The position numbers and the translations under genes were made by a program. Positions 1-10,208 of a DNA stretch of 64,000 bases are shown here, in pieces. This stretch comes from an uncultured Alphaproteobacteria bacterium (GTDB lineage Bacteria > Pseudomonadota > Alphaproteobacteria > Rhizobiales > Aestuariivirgaceae): contig CALMZX010000077.1 in assembly GCA_937870685.1 (NCBI GenBank), positions 1 through 64,000 on the forward strand, written 5' to 3'. Position 1 is the first letter of the stretch. The number at the start of each line of letters is the position of its first letter. The notes below the pieces were generated by a model. That model saw only the letters and a list, made by a program, of their open reading frames with translations. It was not told where the DNA came from and ran no database searches.

Positions 1-71
1 GGATTGCGCAGATTGCCCATGGCGCGTTTTTCCTGGCACTGCTGCTGTTGGCGGGGTTGGCGGGACACTAA
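1..71 (+). CDS. C-terminal fragment of a membrane protein (truncated by window edge)
   Basis: Frame starting at base 3 reads IAQIAHGAFFLALLLLAGLAGH*; stop at 69-71. Confidence 0.5.
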   Translation, partial: IAQIAHGAFFLALLLLAGLAGH

Positions 72-86
72 GGAACTGACCTCGCG

Positions 87-181
87 GCCTCCACCCACCC
101 CTGACCCCTCCCTTTTAGGGAGGGGAAATGGGGACGGACTTTCCCTTCCCTAACAGGGAAGGGCGAGGGTTGGGTGGAGGC
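87..181. repeat. Nested palindromic intergenic repeat
   Basis: Outer arms GCCTCCACCCA (87-97) / TGGGTGGAGGC (171-181) enclose two perfect hairpins: CCCCTCCC-TTTTA-GGGAGGGG (105-125) and CCCTTCCC-TAACA-GGGAAGGG (143-163). Confidence 0.8.
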
Positions 182-334
182 GTCAGATTCGGTGTGAGAC
201 GTTTGAAGGCCGGTGCAGGTGACTGCTCCGGCTTTTTTTGTATTCTGGTTCTCGGCAAACATTTCCGGTTCATTGCTGAAACTGGCTGAACTTGACGTTG
301 GTAGCGAAACTTGGCTGCGTGCTAACTGCACCGC

Positions 335-1264
335 ATGAAAAGACTTTGCGCCCTGATTTTCTTCCCGTTTATCTTCGATGCGCCCGCGTTCGCTATTGAC
401 TGCAAAAAGGCCGCGACGGATGTCGAGAAGGCAATCTGTGCCAGTCCGGCACTGTTGGCGAAGGATGCCGATTTGAACCGGGTTTATTCGGCAGTTCTTC
501 AAAAATCGAAATCGGAAACCAAGAATTCGCTCCCGACGGCCCAAAGGATTTGGAATCAGCAGGTCTTGCAGAACTGTCGTGCGCATGAAGTGTGCATCGC
601 AGAAGCAATCGAAGCGCGCGTGGCATACCTGAATGGTGAACCGAGGCTTGGGAATGCGCGATCCCCTTTGCCAACACCACAAGTCAAGGCAGAAGTAGGC
701 ACTGCGAAAGACGCCTATGTTTCACTTGAAGTGCTGACATTCGACAACACTCAATCTGCAGGCGAGATCGCATTTAATCAATGGATCGGTGATTGGCACG
801 GTCCTGACGAAGGCGTTGACCTCACTTCTGAGAACCAATTCGAGAGCACCAAGGTGCGGCTGTTGTTTGCGAGCGATAAAATTCTTGGGGCCGTCAGGGA
901 AGAGGGCGCCTACTGGGGTGGGGCACATGGCCAATCGAGTTTTGATGCGATCTACCTCGACAGAATTACGGGCAAGAAACTTGAGTTTGAGGACGTGTTT
1001 CGGAAAGGTGCTCTCGACATTCTTTTTCCGGTATGTTTGGCCCAAGCTGACGCGCCGTTAGACTTTGAAGAAGGTGAGAGTGATAATCTTCGCTTTCTTG
1101 TTAGAGACCTTGGTTCTTGGGAGTTCAGCAAGTCTGGTGCTCGTTTGACATTTGGCCCTTATTCGATTGGAGGATACATACAACCGATATATGGATGTGA
1201 TTTCACGACGGCGCTGCTTCAGAAACTCGTACAGCCCGAGTACAGATCGATGATAGATAACTGA
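335..1264 (+). CDS. Secreted protein with LprI/DUF1311-like N-terminus and DUF3298-like C-terminal region
   Basis: Signal peptide, then DCKKAATDVEKAICASPALLAKDADLNRVYSAVL typical of the LprI/DUF1311 family. Confidence 0.7.
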   Translation: MKRLCALIFFPFIFDAPAFAIDCKKAATDVEKAICASPALLAKDADLNRVYSAVLQKSKSETKNSLPTAQRIWNQQVLQNCRAHEVCIAEAIEARVAYLNGEPRLGNARSPLPTPQVKAEVGTAKDAYVSLEVLTFDNTQSAGEIAFNQWIGDWHGPDEGVDLTSENQFESTKVRLLFASDKILGAVREEGAYWGGAHGQSSFDAIYLDRITGKKLEFEDVFRKGALDILFPVCLAQADAPLDFEEGESDNLRFLVRDLGSWEFSKSGARLTFGPYSIGGYIQPIYGCDFTTALLQKLVQPEYRSMIDN

Positions 1265-1326
1265 GAACTAAGAACTAAGAAATGTAAGCTTGGGGCGGTG
1301 TTGGCAGAGCATTGTTCGGCAAAGGG

Positions 1327-1472
1327 ACCCCCTCAGTCACTTCGTGACAGCTCCCCCAGCGAAGCTGAGGGAGCGTAGTTGAAAGACCTTCCTCACTGTT
1401 CCAAGGAAGTCTTCGTCAAATACCCTCCCTCAGCTCTGCTGAGGGAGGTGGCCGACAGGCCGGAGGGGGCCG
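1327..1472. repeat. Palindromic intergenic repeat
   Basis: Contains CCTCCCTCAGC-TCT-GCTGAGGGAGG (1424-1448) plus complementary outer CCCCCTC / GAGGGGG arms. Confidence 0.7.
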
Positions 1473-1651
1473 GGACGGGTGACGTTCCGGCTTTTTCGTC
1501 TCGGGAACGGTATCCTTGCTTCTTACACCTTCTTGCAATCGCCCCATTTGCGCGGCGGGAAGGCCGCAATCGTGCCCCGGCTTTGTCCCATTTTGGCACG
1601 ACACAGGGATGACGGCGAAGGGACGGCTCTTGTTTGAGTCGAGGGTATGCC

Positions 1652-2380
1652 GTGAGAAAGTGTGTAAGCGGGCTGGCAGCCGGTTTTGCCATGTGTGTTG
1701 TGTGTGCAGGCGGGGTTCAGGCGGAAAGCGTGAACCGCGTGTTGAAGGATGACGGGCCGGGCATGGCGATTGTGCCTGCAAGCGCTTCTGGCGACTTTGC
1801 CTGGCAGGGGCTTTATGTGGGCGCGAGCCTTGGTGGTGGCTGGGGATCATCCACCCAGCATTATGACCGGGCTGGCGACCATGGCGTTGCCGAACTGGAA
1901 CCGGCGGGCGGACTGGCCGCCGTAAGCGCCGGGTACAACTGGCGTCTGGGCCGCAGCATTGTGGCGGGTGTGGAAGCCGATCTCGGCATCATGAATGTCA
2001 GCCAGGGTGCCACGACCGTGTTCGACGGCCATGTGTGGAGCAGCAATTTCGGGCCGCTGTTCGGCACGCTGCGCGGGCGCGCGGGCTATCTGGTGAGCGA
2101 AGACCTGCTGGCCTATGCGACGGCGGGGCTGGCACTCGCCAACATCGACGACACCTCCATCGGCAATACGCCAGGTGAGACGGCGATGGAAAACGGCATG
2201 CGGGCCGGGTTCGCCGTGGGCTTTGGTGCGGAATACGCCATGAACGAGGCGTGGACGCTGAAGGCGGAATTCCTGCACATGGATTTTGGCGAGGTCAGCG
2301 GCCAGAGCACCAATGCCGAGGACTATTCCTTCGAGAACAGCGTCAGCATCCTACGGGTGGGCGCGAACATTGCGTTCTGA
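1652..2380 (+). CDS. Outer-membrane beta-barrel protein (Omp25/porin-like family)
   Basis: Signal peptide, WQGLYVGASLGGGWG start of barrel, aromatic C-terminal VGANIAF. ORF opens at 1634 (TTG); GTG at 1652 chosen. Confidence 0.8.
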   Translation: MRKCVSGLAAGFAMCVVCAGGVQAESVNRVLKDDGPGMAIVPASASGDFAWQGLYVGASLGGGWGSSTQHYDRAGDHGVAELEPAGGLAAVSAGYNWRLGRSIVAGVEADLGIMNVSQGATTVFDGHVWSSNFGPLFGTLRGRAGYLVSEDLLAYATAGLALANIDDTSIGNTPGETAMENGMRAGFAVGFGAEYAMNEAWTLKAEFLHMDFGEVSGQSTNAEDYSFENSVSILRVGANIAF

Positions 2381-2404
2381 GCGGGAGTTGAATATCTGGC
2401 CGGA

Positions 2405-2755
2405 TCACTCCGGCCAGACAAATTTGCCGCGCACCCAGCCCAGCTTGCCGGTGGGAGACATGGCCTGGCACCAGACATTGGGCTTGCGCATCTTCGAATA
2501 TTTCCAGTTGGCGGAACCGCCTGCATCAATGCGGAAGGACAGGTTCGTGGTGGTGTTCTTGCAGCGCCCGGTGAGGGAAATCCTATCGCCATCGTCGTAG
2601 ACAAAGACGATCCGCGAGTTCGAGGCAGGCCATTTGCGCAGGTTCAGCACGTCGTTCCTGGCGACATTGATGACCGTGCCAGCCCAGAAGGCGGAGGCGA
2701 TGGCGGGTGTGGCGATAGCTGCGACGAATGCGGCAAGCGCGACGCGTTTGATCAT
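2405..2755 (-). CDS. SH3-domain-containing secreted protein
   Basis: Signal peptide, then VINVARNDVLNLRKWPASNSRIV bacterial SH3 motif. Confidence 0.7.
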   Translation of the reverse strand: MIKRVALAAFVAAIATPAIASAFWAGTVINVARNDVLNLRKWPASNSRIVFVYDDGDRISLTGRCKNTTTNLSFRIDAGGSANWKYSKMRKPNVWCQAMSPTGKLGWVRGKFVWPE

Positions 2756-2845
2756 GATGACCTCCTGGAAAGGAAAAGCGGGAACTTGCCAAGAAGTTTG
2801 CCCCTGGCCGCATGAATGCAGACTGAACGGCGGGTTGTGGTTCCG

Positions 2846-3979
2846 TCAGCCGCCGTGCCACCACTTGCCCGCGACCACAACACCACGGCTGTTCAGCTTT
2901 CGGTCACCAATCAGGTGTTCGCCCACGACATCAACATAGTCGAAACGGCCTTCGTCGAGGGAGAGGATGGTCGCGTCTCCAACGGAGCCCGGCTTGAGCG
3001 AGCCCAGTTCGGGGCGTTTGAGGGCATAGGCAGCGTTGCAAGTCGAGGCGGCGATGACCTCGTTGAGGTTCATGCCGAGGCAGAGGAACTTGGAAAGCGT
3101 CGTGACCTGGTCGAAGGCGGGGCCGTTGATGCAGAGAACATGCACGTCCGAGGATATGGTGTCCGGCAGGAAGCCATTGGCGAGCATGGTGCGCGCCGTC
3201 TTGAAGGCGAAGGAGCCGCCGCCGTGGCCGACATCGAAGAAGACGCCGCGTTTGCGGGCGGCCTCCACGCAGGCCTTCACCTTGCCCTGGCCGGAATAGG
3301 GCACATTGGGGAAGGGGCGGAAGCAGTGGGTGAGGACGTCACCGGGACGGAGGCGGTTGACGACATCATCATAGGAGGGGGGCGGCTCGTCAATGTGGGC
3401 CATCAGCGGCGCACCAGTCTGGTCGGCGACCTGCAAGGCAATGTCGAGCGGGGCCGCGCCCTGATCTCCGGAGGAATAGCGCCCGACGCGCACCTTCATG
3501 CCGACAATCACGTCGCGGTTGGCCTCGACAACCTCGATCGCGGCCGCCGGGTTCATCAGGCGCATGTTCTCGCTCTCGCCGACTTCGATGCCATGGCCGA
3601 AGGCATAAATGCCGGCGTGGGAGATGTGGAGGTAGGCGAGGATGCGCGTCTGCGAGCGCTCGATCACATGCTTGCGGAAGCCAGCGAAATTGCCGGGTCC
3701 GGCGGAGCCCGTGTCGATGGCCGTGGTGACACCGCTCGATCGGGCAAAATCTTCGGCATCGATGCTGAGCGAGGTGCTGCCCCAATAGACGTGGGTGTGC
3801 ATGTCGATGAGGCCGGGCGTGACAATGTGGCCCGCCACGTTGCGGACATCCGTGTGGGGAGCACGCGGCAGCGCCTTGCCGATTTTGGCGACCTTGCCGT
3901 TGGCAAAGCCCACCTCGGTTATGGCATCAAGATTCTGAGAGGGGTCGATGACGCGGCCCCCGGTGAGGATCAAATCCAT
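2846..3979 (-). CDS. Amidohydrolase / deacetylase (dihydroorotase-like)
   Basis: MDLILTGGRVIDPSQNLD and HIVTPGLIDMHTHVYWG (metal-binding HxH). Confidence 0.85.
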   Translation of the reverse strand: MDLILTGGRVIDPSQNLDAITEVGFANGKVAKIGKALPRAPHTDVRNVAGHIVTPGLIDMHTHVYWGSTSLSIDAEDFARSSGVTTAIDTGSAGPGNFAGFRKHVIERSQTRILAYLHISHAGIYAFGHGIEVGESENMRLMNPAAAIEVVEANRDVIVGMKVRVGRYSSGDQGAAPLDIALQVADQTGAPLMAHIDEPPPSYDDVVNRLRPGDVLTHCFRPFPNVPYSGQGKVKACVEAARKRGVFFDVGHGGGSFAFKTARTMLANGFLPDTISSDVHVLCINGPAFDQVTTLSKFLCLGMNLNEVIAASTCNAAYALKRPELGSLKPGSVGDATILSLDEGRFDYVDVVGEHLIGDRKLNSRGVVVAGKWWHGG

Positions 3980-4054
3980 ATTGCTGTTTCCCTGTCAGCC
4001 CACAGGCTGGCAAAGCTCAGAAGGGCCGTCAATCCCGACGGATCGCAGGGCTGG

Positions 4055-4534
4055 TCAGAGCGCGTTGCGGATGACGCTGCCGACAGGCGCGCCCTTGCTG
4101 CGGAACAGTTCGTTGATGATGCTGAACTCCTGGCCCACAACAGGGGTCTTGCGGTCCAGCATATTGATGATGCGGCCGTCTTCAAGGCCGTACTGGGCGA
4201 CGCTGGTGACCTGGTCGTTGCGGTCGAAGCGGATGGCGATGATCTCGCGGGTCTGCTCCTGCGGGTCGAGGAAGGAGCGCTGGGTGGTGACGCTGGAGAT
4301 ATAGTAGTAGCTGTCGCCCTGCAGGTTGACGCTTGCCGTGGTGGAGGGTGAGCCCATGATGGCTTCAACCTCAGACTTGGCCAGGCCTTCGCGCACCTGG
4401 TTGAGAGCGCCGGGCTTGGCATAATAGCCGCGGCGGTTGACCATGGGCTGGCAGGCCGCAAGAAGGCTTGCAGCGGCAGCCGCGCCCAGCCATATGAAGG
4501 TCCGCCGTGTGGCCTTGCCCGAAGAATTCTGCAT
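4055..4534 (-). CDS. bamE: Outer membrane protein assembly factor BamE (SmpA/OmlA family lipoprotein)
   Basis: Lipobox LLAAC and LAKSEVEAIMGSPSTTASVNLQGDSYYYISS. The longer ORF to 5137 is not needed; ATG at 4534. Confidence 0.85.
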   Translation of the reverse strand: MQNSSGKATRRTFIWLGAAAAASLLAACQPMVNRRGYYAKPGALNQVREGLAKSEVEAIMGSPSTTASVNLQGDSYYYISSVTTQRSFLDPQEQTREIIAIRFDRNDQVTSVAQYGLEDGRIINMLDRKTPVVGQEFSIINELFRSKGAPVGSVIRNAL

Positions 4535-4594
4535 GTCTTGTCTTGTCACAATTTCCCCGACCTCTTGCCCGAAACGACTGATCCGGACAAGCAC

Positions 4595-5113
4595 ATGTTC
4601 CTGAGCCGCATTCTCAACCGGTTGTCCCGCAGGCCTGACGCGGCGCAGGTTCTCTATGAGAGGATTGTGGCTGCGGCGCGGCAGGAGGTTTTTTATGCGC
4701 GGTGGGCCGTGCCCGACACGGTGGACGGGCGTTTTGACATGATCGCCCTGCACCTGTTTCTTGTTCTGGAGCGCCTCAAGGGAGAGGGGCCTGCGGTCGA
4801 GGATTTCCGGCAGGTTCTCACCGACACGTTTTTCAAGGACATGGACCGGTCTCTGCGGGAAATGGGTGTCGGTGACATTTCCGTGGGCAAGAAGGTGCGG
4901 AAGATGGCAGAGGCCTTCTATGGCCGGGTGCAGGCCTATGCCGAAGCGCTGTCGTCCGGCGCGGGTCTGGAAGATGCGTTGCGGCGGAACATCTTTCCGG
5001 ATGCGCCTGAGCAGGATGTCAGCGCGCTTGCAGCGTGGGTGCAGGCAGCGCGGAAAGTGCTTGCGACACAGGAAACAGGCCGCCTGATGGGTGGAGACGT
5101 GAGGTTCACATGA
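4595..5113 (+). CDS. Ubiquinol-cytochrome c chaperone (CBP3) family protein
   Basis: AVPDTVDGRFDMIALHLFLVLERLKGEG...FFKDMDRSLREMGVGDISVGKKVRKMAEAFYGR is characteristic. Alternative start at 4538. Confidence 0.85.
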   Translation: MFLSRILNRLSRRPDAAQVLYERIVAAARQEVFYARWAVPDTVDGRFDMIALHLFLVLERLKGEGPAVEDFRQVLTDTFFKDMDRSLREMGVGDISVGKKVRKMAEAFYGRVQAYAEALSSGAGLEDALRRNIFPDAPEQDVSALAAWVQAARKVLATQETGRLMGGDVRFT

Positions 5114-5622
5114 TGCAGCCAGTGCCAGAGTTTTCACGTCCCATCGAGGTGGCGCGCGTGTCGCCGCTGGGCAGCCACGAGAAGATCAAGGCCGACGCCA
5201 AGGAGTGCACGGCACTGGCCAAGCGCCTGCTTCTGCCTGCGGTGCATGGCGTGTCCGCGGTGCTTCTGGTCAAGCCTTGGCGGGGCGGCGGCTACAAGGT
5301 CACGGGAGAGGTGATCGCCGACGTTGAACAGGAATCGGTGATCAGCCTCGAAACCTTCCGCAGCGAGGTGCGGTTTGCTGTCGAGCGCTATTTCCTCAGC
5401 CATGGCGGCGGTGAAGGGCTCGGGGAAGATGCCGACATCGACCTGATCGCAGACGGCGTGATTGACCTTGGGGAAGTCGTGACCGAGACACTGGGACTGG
5501 AACTTGATCCTTACCCGCGCAAGCCCGGTGAAACATTCGCCTCTTCCGAAGAGCCCGCGGACGAGAGGCCGGTGGCCAAGGTCTCGCCGTTTGCGGTGCT
5601 CAAGGGAAAGGACAAACCCTGA
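5110..5622 (+). CDS. DUF177 (YceD-like) protein
   Basis: ATGA overlap with upstream gene; family-like sequence; immediately upstream of plsX. Confidence 0.75.
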   Translation: MMQPVPEFSRPIEVARVSPLGSHEKIKADAKECTALAKRLLLPAVHGVSAVLLVKPWRGGGYKVTGEVIADVEQESVISLETFRSEVRFAVERYFLSHGGGEGLGEDADIDLIADGVIDLGEVVTETLGLELDPYPRKPGETFASSEEPADERPVAKVSPFAVLKGKDKP

Positions 5623-5730
5623 GGTGCGTGCCAAAGCCATGAAATTTGAGGGTTGTTTCGGGCGGGCAAGCCTCTATTTTGGCCCGCCAGTGCCGGGTAA
5701 GGCCTGAAATTCTGATTCGTGTGAGAGGGA

Positions 5731-6789
5731 ATGGCTGAAACGCTGACAATCGCACTGGACGCCATGGGTGGCGACCAGGGACCAGAGATGGTGATACCGG
5801 GTGCCGCGCTTGCGGCGGAACGGCATCCCGGGTTCAGTTTTCTGCTGTTCGGAGACCAGGCGAAGATCAATCCGGTGCTGGCGAAGCATCCGAAACTGCA
5901 GAAGGTTGCCACGGTGCGGCACACGGACGTGGCTGTGGCAATGGACGACAAGCCCAGCCAGGCGCTGCGCCGCGGGCGCGGCAAGAGCAGCATGTGGCAG
6001 GCCATCGACGCGGTGCGGCAGGGCGAGGCCCAAGCGGCGGTTTCCGCCGGGAACACCGGGGCGTTGATGGCGATGGCGCGGTTCATCCTGCGCACTGTCG
6101 AAGGCATTCAACGTCCGGCTATCGCCGCCGTGTGGCCGACGATGCGCGGCCAGAGCGTGGTGCTGGATGTAGGAGCGACGGTTGGCGCCGACGCGCGGCA
6201 GCTGCTGGAGTTCGCCGTGATGGGCGAGGCCATGGCGCGCTGCCTGTTCGGCGTGCAGCAGCCAACGGTTGGCCTGCTCAACATTGGCGTGGAAGAAATC
6301 AAGGGCAATGAGTCGGTGAAGGAAGCAGGCCGACTGCTGCGCGAGTTGAACCTGCCGCTGCACTATCATGGCTATGTGGAAGGTGACGACATCGGCAAGG
6401 GCACGGTGGACGTGGTGGTGACGGAAGGCTTCACCGGAAACGTGGCCCTCAAGGCGGCGGAAGGAACGGCCAAGCAAATATCGAGCTTCCTCAAAACGGC
6501 GTTGACGCGCACACTGGTTGCGAAGATCGGCGCGCTGCTGGCCTCTGGCGCGTTCCGCGCCTTCAAGGACAGGCTTGATCCGCGCAAGCACAATGGCGGG
6601 GTGTTCCTCGGCCTCAACGGCATTGTGGTGAAGAGCCATGGCGGCACGGATGCATTCGGTTTCGCCACCGCCGTGGATGTCGCCATCGACATGGTGGCAA
6701 ACGGCCTGGTGGCCAAGATTTCGGAAGACGTGGCGCAGGTGAACGCGCTGCTCACTCCTGCGGCGACAGCGGCGACAGCGGCGGAATAG
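5731..6789 (+). CDS. plsX: Phosphate acyltransferase PlsX
   Basis: [19 protein letters not shown]...[12 protein letters not shown]. Confidence 0.97.
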   Translation: MAETLTIALDAMGGDQGPEMVIPGAALAAERHPGFSFLLFGDQAKINPVLAKHPKLQKVATVRHTDVAVAMDDKPSQALRRGRGKSSMWQAIDAVRQGEAQAAVSAGNTGALMAMARFILRTVEGIQRPAIAAVWPTMRGQSVVLDVGATVGADARQLLEFAVMGEAMARCLFGVQQPTVGLLNIGVEEIKGNESVKEAGRLLRELNLPLHYHGYVEGDDIGKGTVDVVVTEGFTGNVALKAAEGTAKQISSFLKTALTRTLVAKIGALLASGAFRAFKDRLDPRKHNGGVFLGLNGIVVKSHGGTDAFGFATAVDVAIDMVANGLVAKISEDVAQVNALLTPAATAATAAE

Positions 6790-6796
6790 GAGAATC

Positions 6797-7759
6797 ATGG
6801 TGCGTAGCGTGATCCGTGGCGTGGGCTCGGCCCTGCCGAAACGTGTGATGACCAATGACGACTTGAGCAAGGTCGTCGACACGTCGCACGAGTGGATCGT
6901 GGAGCGCACCGGCATTCACGCGCGCCACATCGCGGGTGAGGGCGAGACCACGCGCACGCTGGCCGTGGCCGCGGCGCGCGAGGCGCTGGCGGCGGCCAAG
7001 ATGGACGCGCAGGAGATTGACCTCATTGTTCTTGCCACCTCCACGCCGGACCAGACCTTTCCGGCGACGGCGACCTCCGTTCAGGCTGATCTCGGCATCC
7101 GGCATGGCATGGCGTTTGACGTGCAGGCCGTGTGCTCCGGCTTTGTCTATGCCCTGACCACGGCAGACGCGTTGCTGAAGGCCGGACAGGCGAAGGCGGC
7201 GTTGGTGATCGGCTCCGAGACGTTTTCCCGCATTCTTGACTGGTCTGACCGGACGACCTGCGTGTTGTTCGGGGATGGGGCCGGCGCTTTTGTGCTGACG
7301 GCGGAGAAGGAGCCCGGGGAACGCGGCATTCTGGCCTGCAAGCTGCACTCCGATGGCCGCTACAACGACAAGCTCTATGTGGATGGCGGACCTTCCACCA
7401 CCAAGACGGTGGGGCACCTGCGCATGGAAGGCAAGGAAGTGTTCAAGCACGCCGTTGTGAACATCGCCTCGGTGATGCAGGAGGTCATGGATGAGGCGGG
7501 CATCACGCCAACGTCCGTCGACTGGTTTGTTCCGCACCAGGCCAACCGCCGCATTCTTGAGGGAACGGCCCGCAAGCTGGGCATTTCCGAGGAGCGGATC
7601 GTGCTGACGGTTGACCGCCACGGCAATACCTCGGCGGCGTCCATTCCGCTGGCCTTTGACGTGGCCGTGAAGGACGGGCGAATCAAATCCGGCGACCTTG
7701 TGCTGATGGAAGCCATGGGTGGCGGTTTCACCTGGGGGGCGGTCCTCGCCCGGCTTTAA
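6797..7759 (+). CDS. fabH: 3-oxoacyl-ACP synthase III FabH
   Basis: [29 protein letters not shown] (active Cys), [11 protein letters not shown]. Confidence 0.97.
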   Translation: MVRSVIRGVGSALPKRVMTNDDLSKVVDTSHEWIVERTGIHARHIAGEGETTRTLAVAAAREALAAAKMDAQEIDLIVLATSTPDQTFPATATSVQADLGIRHGMAFDVQAVCSGFVYALTTADALLKAGQAKAALVIGSETFSRILDWSDRTTCVLFGDGAGAFVLTAEKEPGERGILACKLHSDGRYNDKLYVDGGPSTTKTVGHLRMEGKEVFKHAVVNIASVMQEVMDEAGITPTSVDWFVPHQANRRILEGTARKLGISEERIVLTVDRHGNTSAASIPLAFDVAVKDGRIKSGDLVLMEAMGGGFTWGAVLARL

Positions 7760-7862
7760 CTTCCTGTTCTAAGTCTTTGAGAAACGGCCTTCATTCGCCG
7801 GCGGGCAATTGACCACGGGGGCAAAGCGCTCTAGTTTGCTGCTTCCTGAGGGAGGGAAGCGC

Positions 7863-8183
7863 ATGGGCAACAAGACTCTGACGCGCGCCGATCTGGCTGA
7901 AGTCGTGCACCGGGACATCGGCTTGTCCCGGGCGGAATCGGCCGAGATGGTGAATGATGTGCTGGAACTCGTATCCCAGGCCCTTGTGGACGGGAACTCG
8001 GTGAAGCTGTCGTCGTTTGGCACATTCCTGGTGCGTTCGAAACGCGAGCGCATGGGGCGCAACCCCAAAACGGGTGAAGAAGTGCCGATCACGCCACGCC
8101 GCGTGCTGGTGTTCCGGCCCAGCCAGGTGATGAAGAACATCATCAACGGCCATGAGCCCGGCGAAGACGACACCGACAGCTGA
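7863..8183 (+). CDS. ihfA: Integration host factor subunit alpha
   Basis: [85 protein letters not shown]. Confidence 0.95.
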   Translation: MGNKTLTRADLAEVVHRDIGLSRAESAEMVNDVLELVSQALVDGNSVKLSSFGTFLVRSKRERMGRNPKTGEEVPITPRRVLVFRPSQVMKNIINGHEPGEDDTDS

Positions 8184-8203
8184 CGACGGCAAGGAAACCT
8201 ATC

Positions 8204-8716
8204 GTGGAAAAATCACCAGACGCCTTCCGCACCATCAGCGAGGTGGCGGACGAATTGAACGTTCCGCAGCATGTGCTGCGGTTCTGGGAAACGCGTTTCA
8301 CCCAGATCAAGCCCATGAAGCGGGCTGGTGGACGGCGCTACTACCGTCCGGCGGATGTTGACCTGGTGCGCGGCATCCGGGTGCTGCTCTACGGTGAAGG
8401 CTACACCATCCGTGGCGTGCAGAAGATTTTCAAGGATGATGGCGCGGCAGTTATCGTCGCCATAGGACGTGGCGAGGCGAAGGCGCGCAAGCCTGAGATC
8501 CTCGCCGAGAAGGCCCCACCGCCGGGAATGGCCAAAGCGGCGCCGCGTATCGTGAAGGGGACAGCTCCGCCGCCGGGGCGTGCGCCGCTGGCGCGGCCCA
8601 TTGGTGAAGCGCCGAAGGTGATCCACAAGCTCACGGGCGGCCAGACCGACACGCTGAAGGCCGCTCTGCGTGACCTGACCGACGCCCGCAAGCTGCTTGA
8701 TCCGACGACGCGTTGA
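8204..8716 (+). CDS. MerR-family transcriptional regulator
   Basis: [51 protein letters not shown]. Confidence 0.9.
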   Translation: MEKSPDAFRTISEVADELNVPQHVLRFWETRFTQIKPMKRAGGRRYYRPADVDLVRGIRVLLYGEGYTIRGVQKIFKDDGAAVIVAIGRGEAKARKPEILAEKAPPPGMAKAAPRIVKGTAPPPGRAPLARPIGEAPKVIHKLTGGQTDTLKAALRDLTDARKLLDPTTR

Positions 8717-8742
8717 TCGCGCGTCCTGAGCGCGCTTCCTGA

Positions 8743-10065
8743 GTGCCGGGGGAATCAGCGGGGGAGGCGTCATTGACGCTCAAGAAAATGATATCTGCGC
8801 TCGCCGGTTACGTGGGCGCGCGTTTCCTGGGAGCAGGGCTCGGCCTGCTGACACAGCTGGTTCTGGCGCGGGCGCTGTTGCCCGCCCATGTGACTGATGT
8901 CTTCATGGCAATGAGTGCCGCGGCCTTCATGTCACTCATCATGAGCGGCGGTGAGGCGCAACTGGCGACGACGCACCTGCCCAAGCTGCTGGCGCGGGGC
9001 GAACGCCGCAGCGTGGCGGCCTTCCACGGACTGGTGTTGCGGAACATGGCGTGGGTGTTCATGGGGCTTGCCGGGCTGCTGCTGCTGGTGTGGCAGATGA
9101 AGGTGCTGCCGGGTGATGTGATGCTGGCGCTGGCGGTGGGACTGATGACCGCGCCATTTTCGGGTTTGATGCGCTACAATTCCATGGTGGCCAACAGCCT
9201 GCGCTGGTTTCCGTTGTCATATGTGCCGGACTTCATCATCCGCCCCGGCCTGTTTCTGCTGGCCATCGCCGTGTTCATCGTTCTGGGGCTCAGCCATAAT
9301 GTGCATGCCGTGCTGGCGGCCTTCTTCATATTTGTCGTTGCCGTGACGTTGGGGCAGGCCATGCTCATGGAAGGGCAGAACCTGCATCTCTCCAACTGGG
9401 GAGACTACCGGCCAGGCCATGCGAGGGCCATGCGGCCGCGCAGCCTGGCGTTGCTGGTGGTGAGCATCGTCTCATTCGCTTTCGCAGATGTGGTGATGCT
9501 GGGGGCTGGATTGCTGTACGCGCCGGACGACGCAGCCGTGGTGGGCGTGACGGTGCGGCTGGCGGCGATTGCCGGCTTCGTGTTGCAGGCGGCGCAGCTT
9601 TTTGTGCTGCCCGATTTCAGCGAGGCCATGGCGCGCCGGGATGATGCGGCGGCCAACAAGGTGCTGTGGCGCCTCAATGGCATCACCGTGATCATGGCGT
9701 TGCTGGCCTTGCTGGGCGCGCTGCTGCTTGGGCGGTATGCGCTCTCGTTCTTCGGCGAACATTACGAGCGGGGGGCGGAGTTGCTGTCGCTGTTTCTGGT
9801 GGGTCAGGCGATCCGGGCCTTCAGCGGCATGAACCAGAACCTGCTGGCGACCGGCGGCTTCCAGGTGCGGACGGCGTGGCCCTGTGTGGTGGCATTGCTG
9901 ATTTTTGCCGGCGGGGCGGCGCTGTTGGCCTCCATGCCCGGCCTTCTCGGGATCGGTTATGCGGTGATTGCCGCTGAATTGGGCTGGATGTTGATCCTCG
10001 CCTATCAGGCGAATGTGCTGTGCGGGCGGCGCGCCGATCTGCTCTGGCTGGCGCGGCATGCCTGA
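8743..10065 (+). CDS. Lipopolysaccharide biosynthesis / flippase-like membrane protein
   Basis: Polytopic membrane protein, Wzx/MATE-like hydrophobic pattern. Confidence 0.65.
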   Translation: MPGESAGEASLTLKKMISALAGYVGARFLGAGLGLLTQLVLARALLPAHVTDVFMAMSAAAFMSLIMSGGEAQLATTHLPKLLARGERRSVAAFHGLVLRNMAWVFMGLAGLLLLVWQMKVLPGDVMLALAVGLMTAPFSGLMRYNSMVANSLRWFPLSYVPDFIIRPGLFLLAIAVFIVLGLSHNVHAVLAAFFIFVVAVTLGQAMLMEGQNLHLSNWGDYRPGHARAMRPRSLALLVVSIVSFAFADVVMLGAGLLYAPDDAAVVGVTVRLAAIAGFVLQAAQLFVLPDFSEAMARRDDAAANKVLWRLNGITVIMALLALLGALLLGRYALSFFGEHYERGAELLSLFLVGQAIRAFSGMNQNLLATGGFQVRTAWPCVVALLIFAGGAALLASMPGLLGIGYAVIAAELGWMLILAYQANVLCGRRADLLWLARHA

Positions 10066-10113
10066 ATTTGCGGTGGACAAGTTACGGGGCGCAAGCTAGA
10101 CGCTGGCTCAAGT

Positions 10114-10190
10114 CGGAGCGTAGCGCAGTCCGGTAGCGCACTACTCTGGGGGGGTAGGGGTCGCTGGTTCGAATCCAGTCGCTCCGACCA
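10114..10190 (+). tRNA. tRNA-Pro (anticodon GGG), CCA encoded
   Basis: Acceptor CGGAGCG/CGCTCCG, D-arm GCGCAGTCCGGTAGCGC, anticodon arm CTACT-CTGGGGG-GGTAG, T-arm GCTGGTTCGAATCCAGT, terminal CCA. Confidence 0.96.
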
Positions 10191-10208
10191 TTTTCCTTCC
10201 CCTGCCAG

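Noticed and set aside
2816-4351. 511-aa + strand ORF
   Set aside because: Antisense to the amidohydrolase and bamE; composition (VGED, GDAGDIVVAV) is typical of a high-GC shadow ORF.
6762-6789. Microsatellite-like (GCGGCGACA)n at the end of plsX
   Set aside because: Only about two units; ordinary Ala/Thr-rich C-terminus.
5674-6915. 413-aa - strand ORF
   Set aside because: Antisense shadow of plsX.
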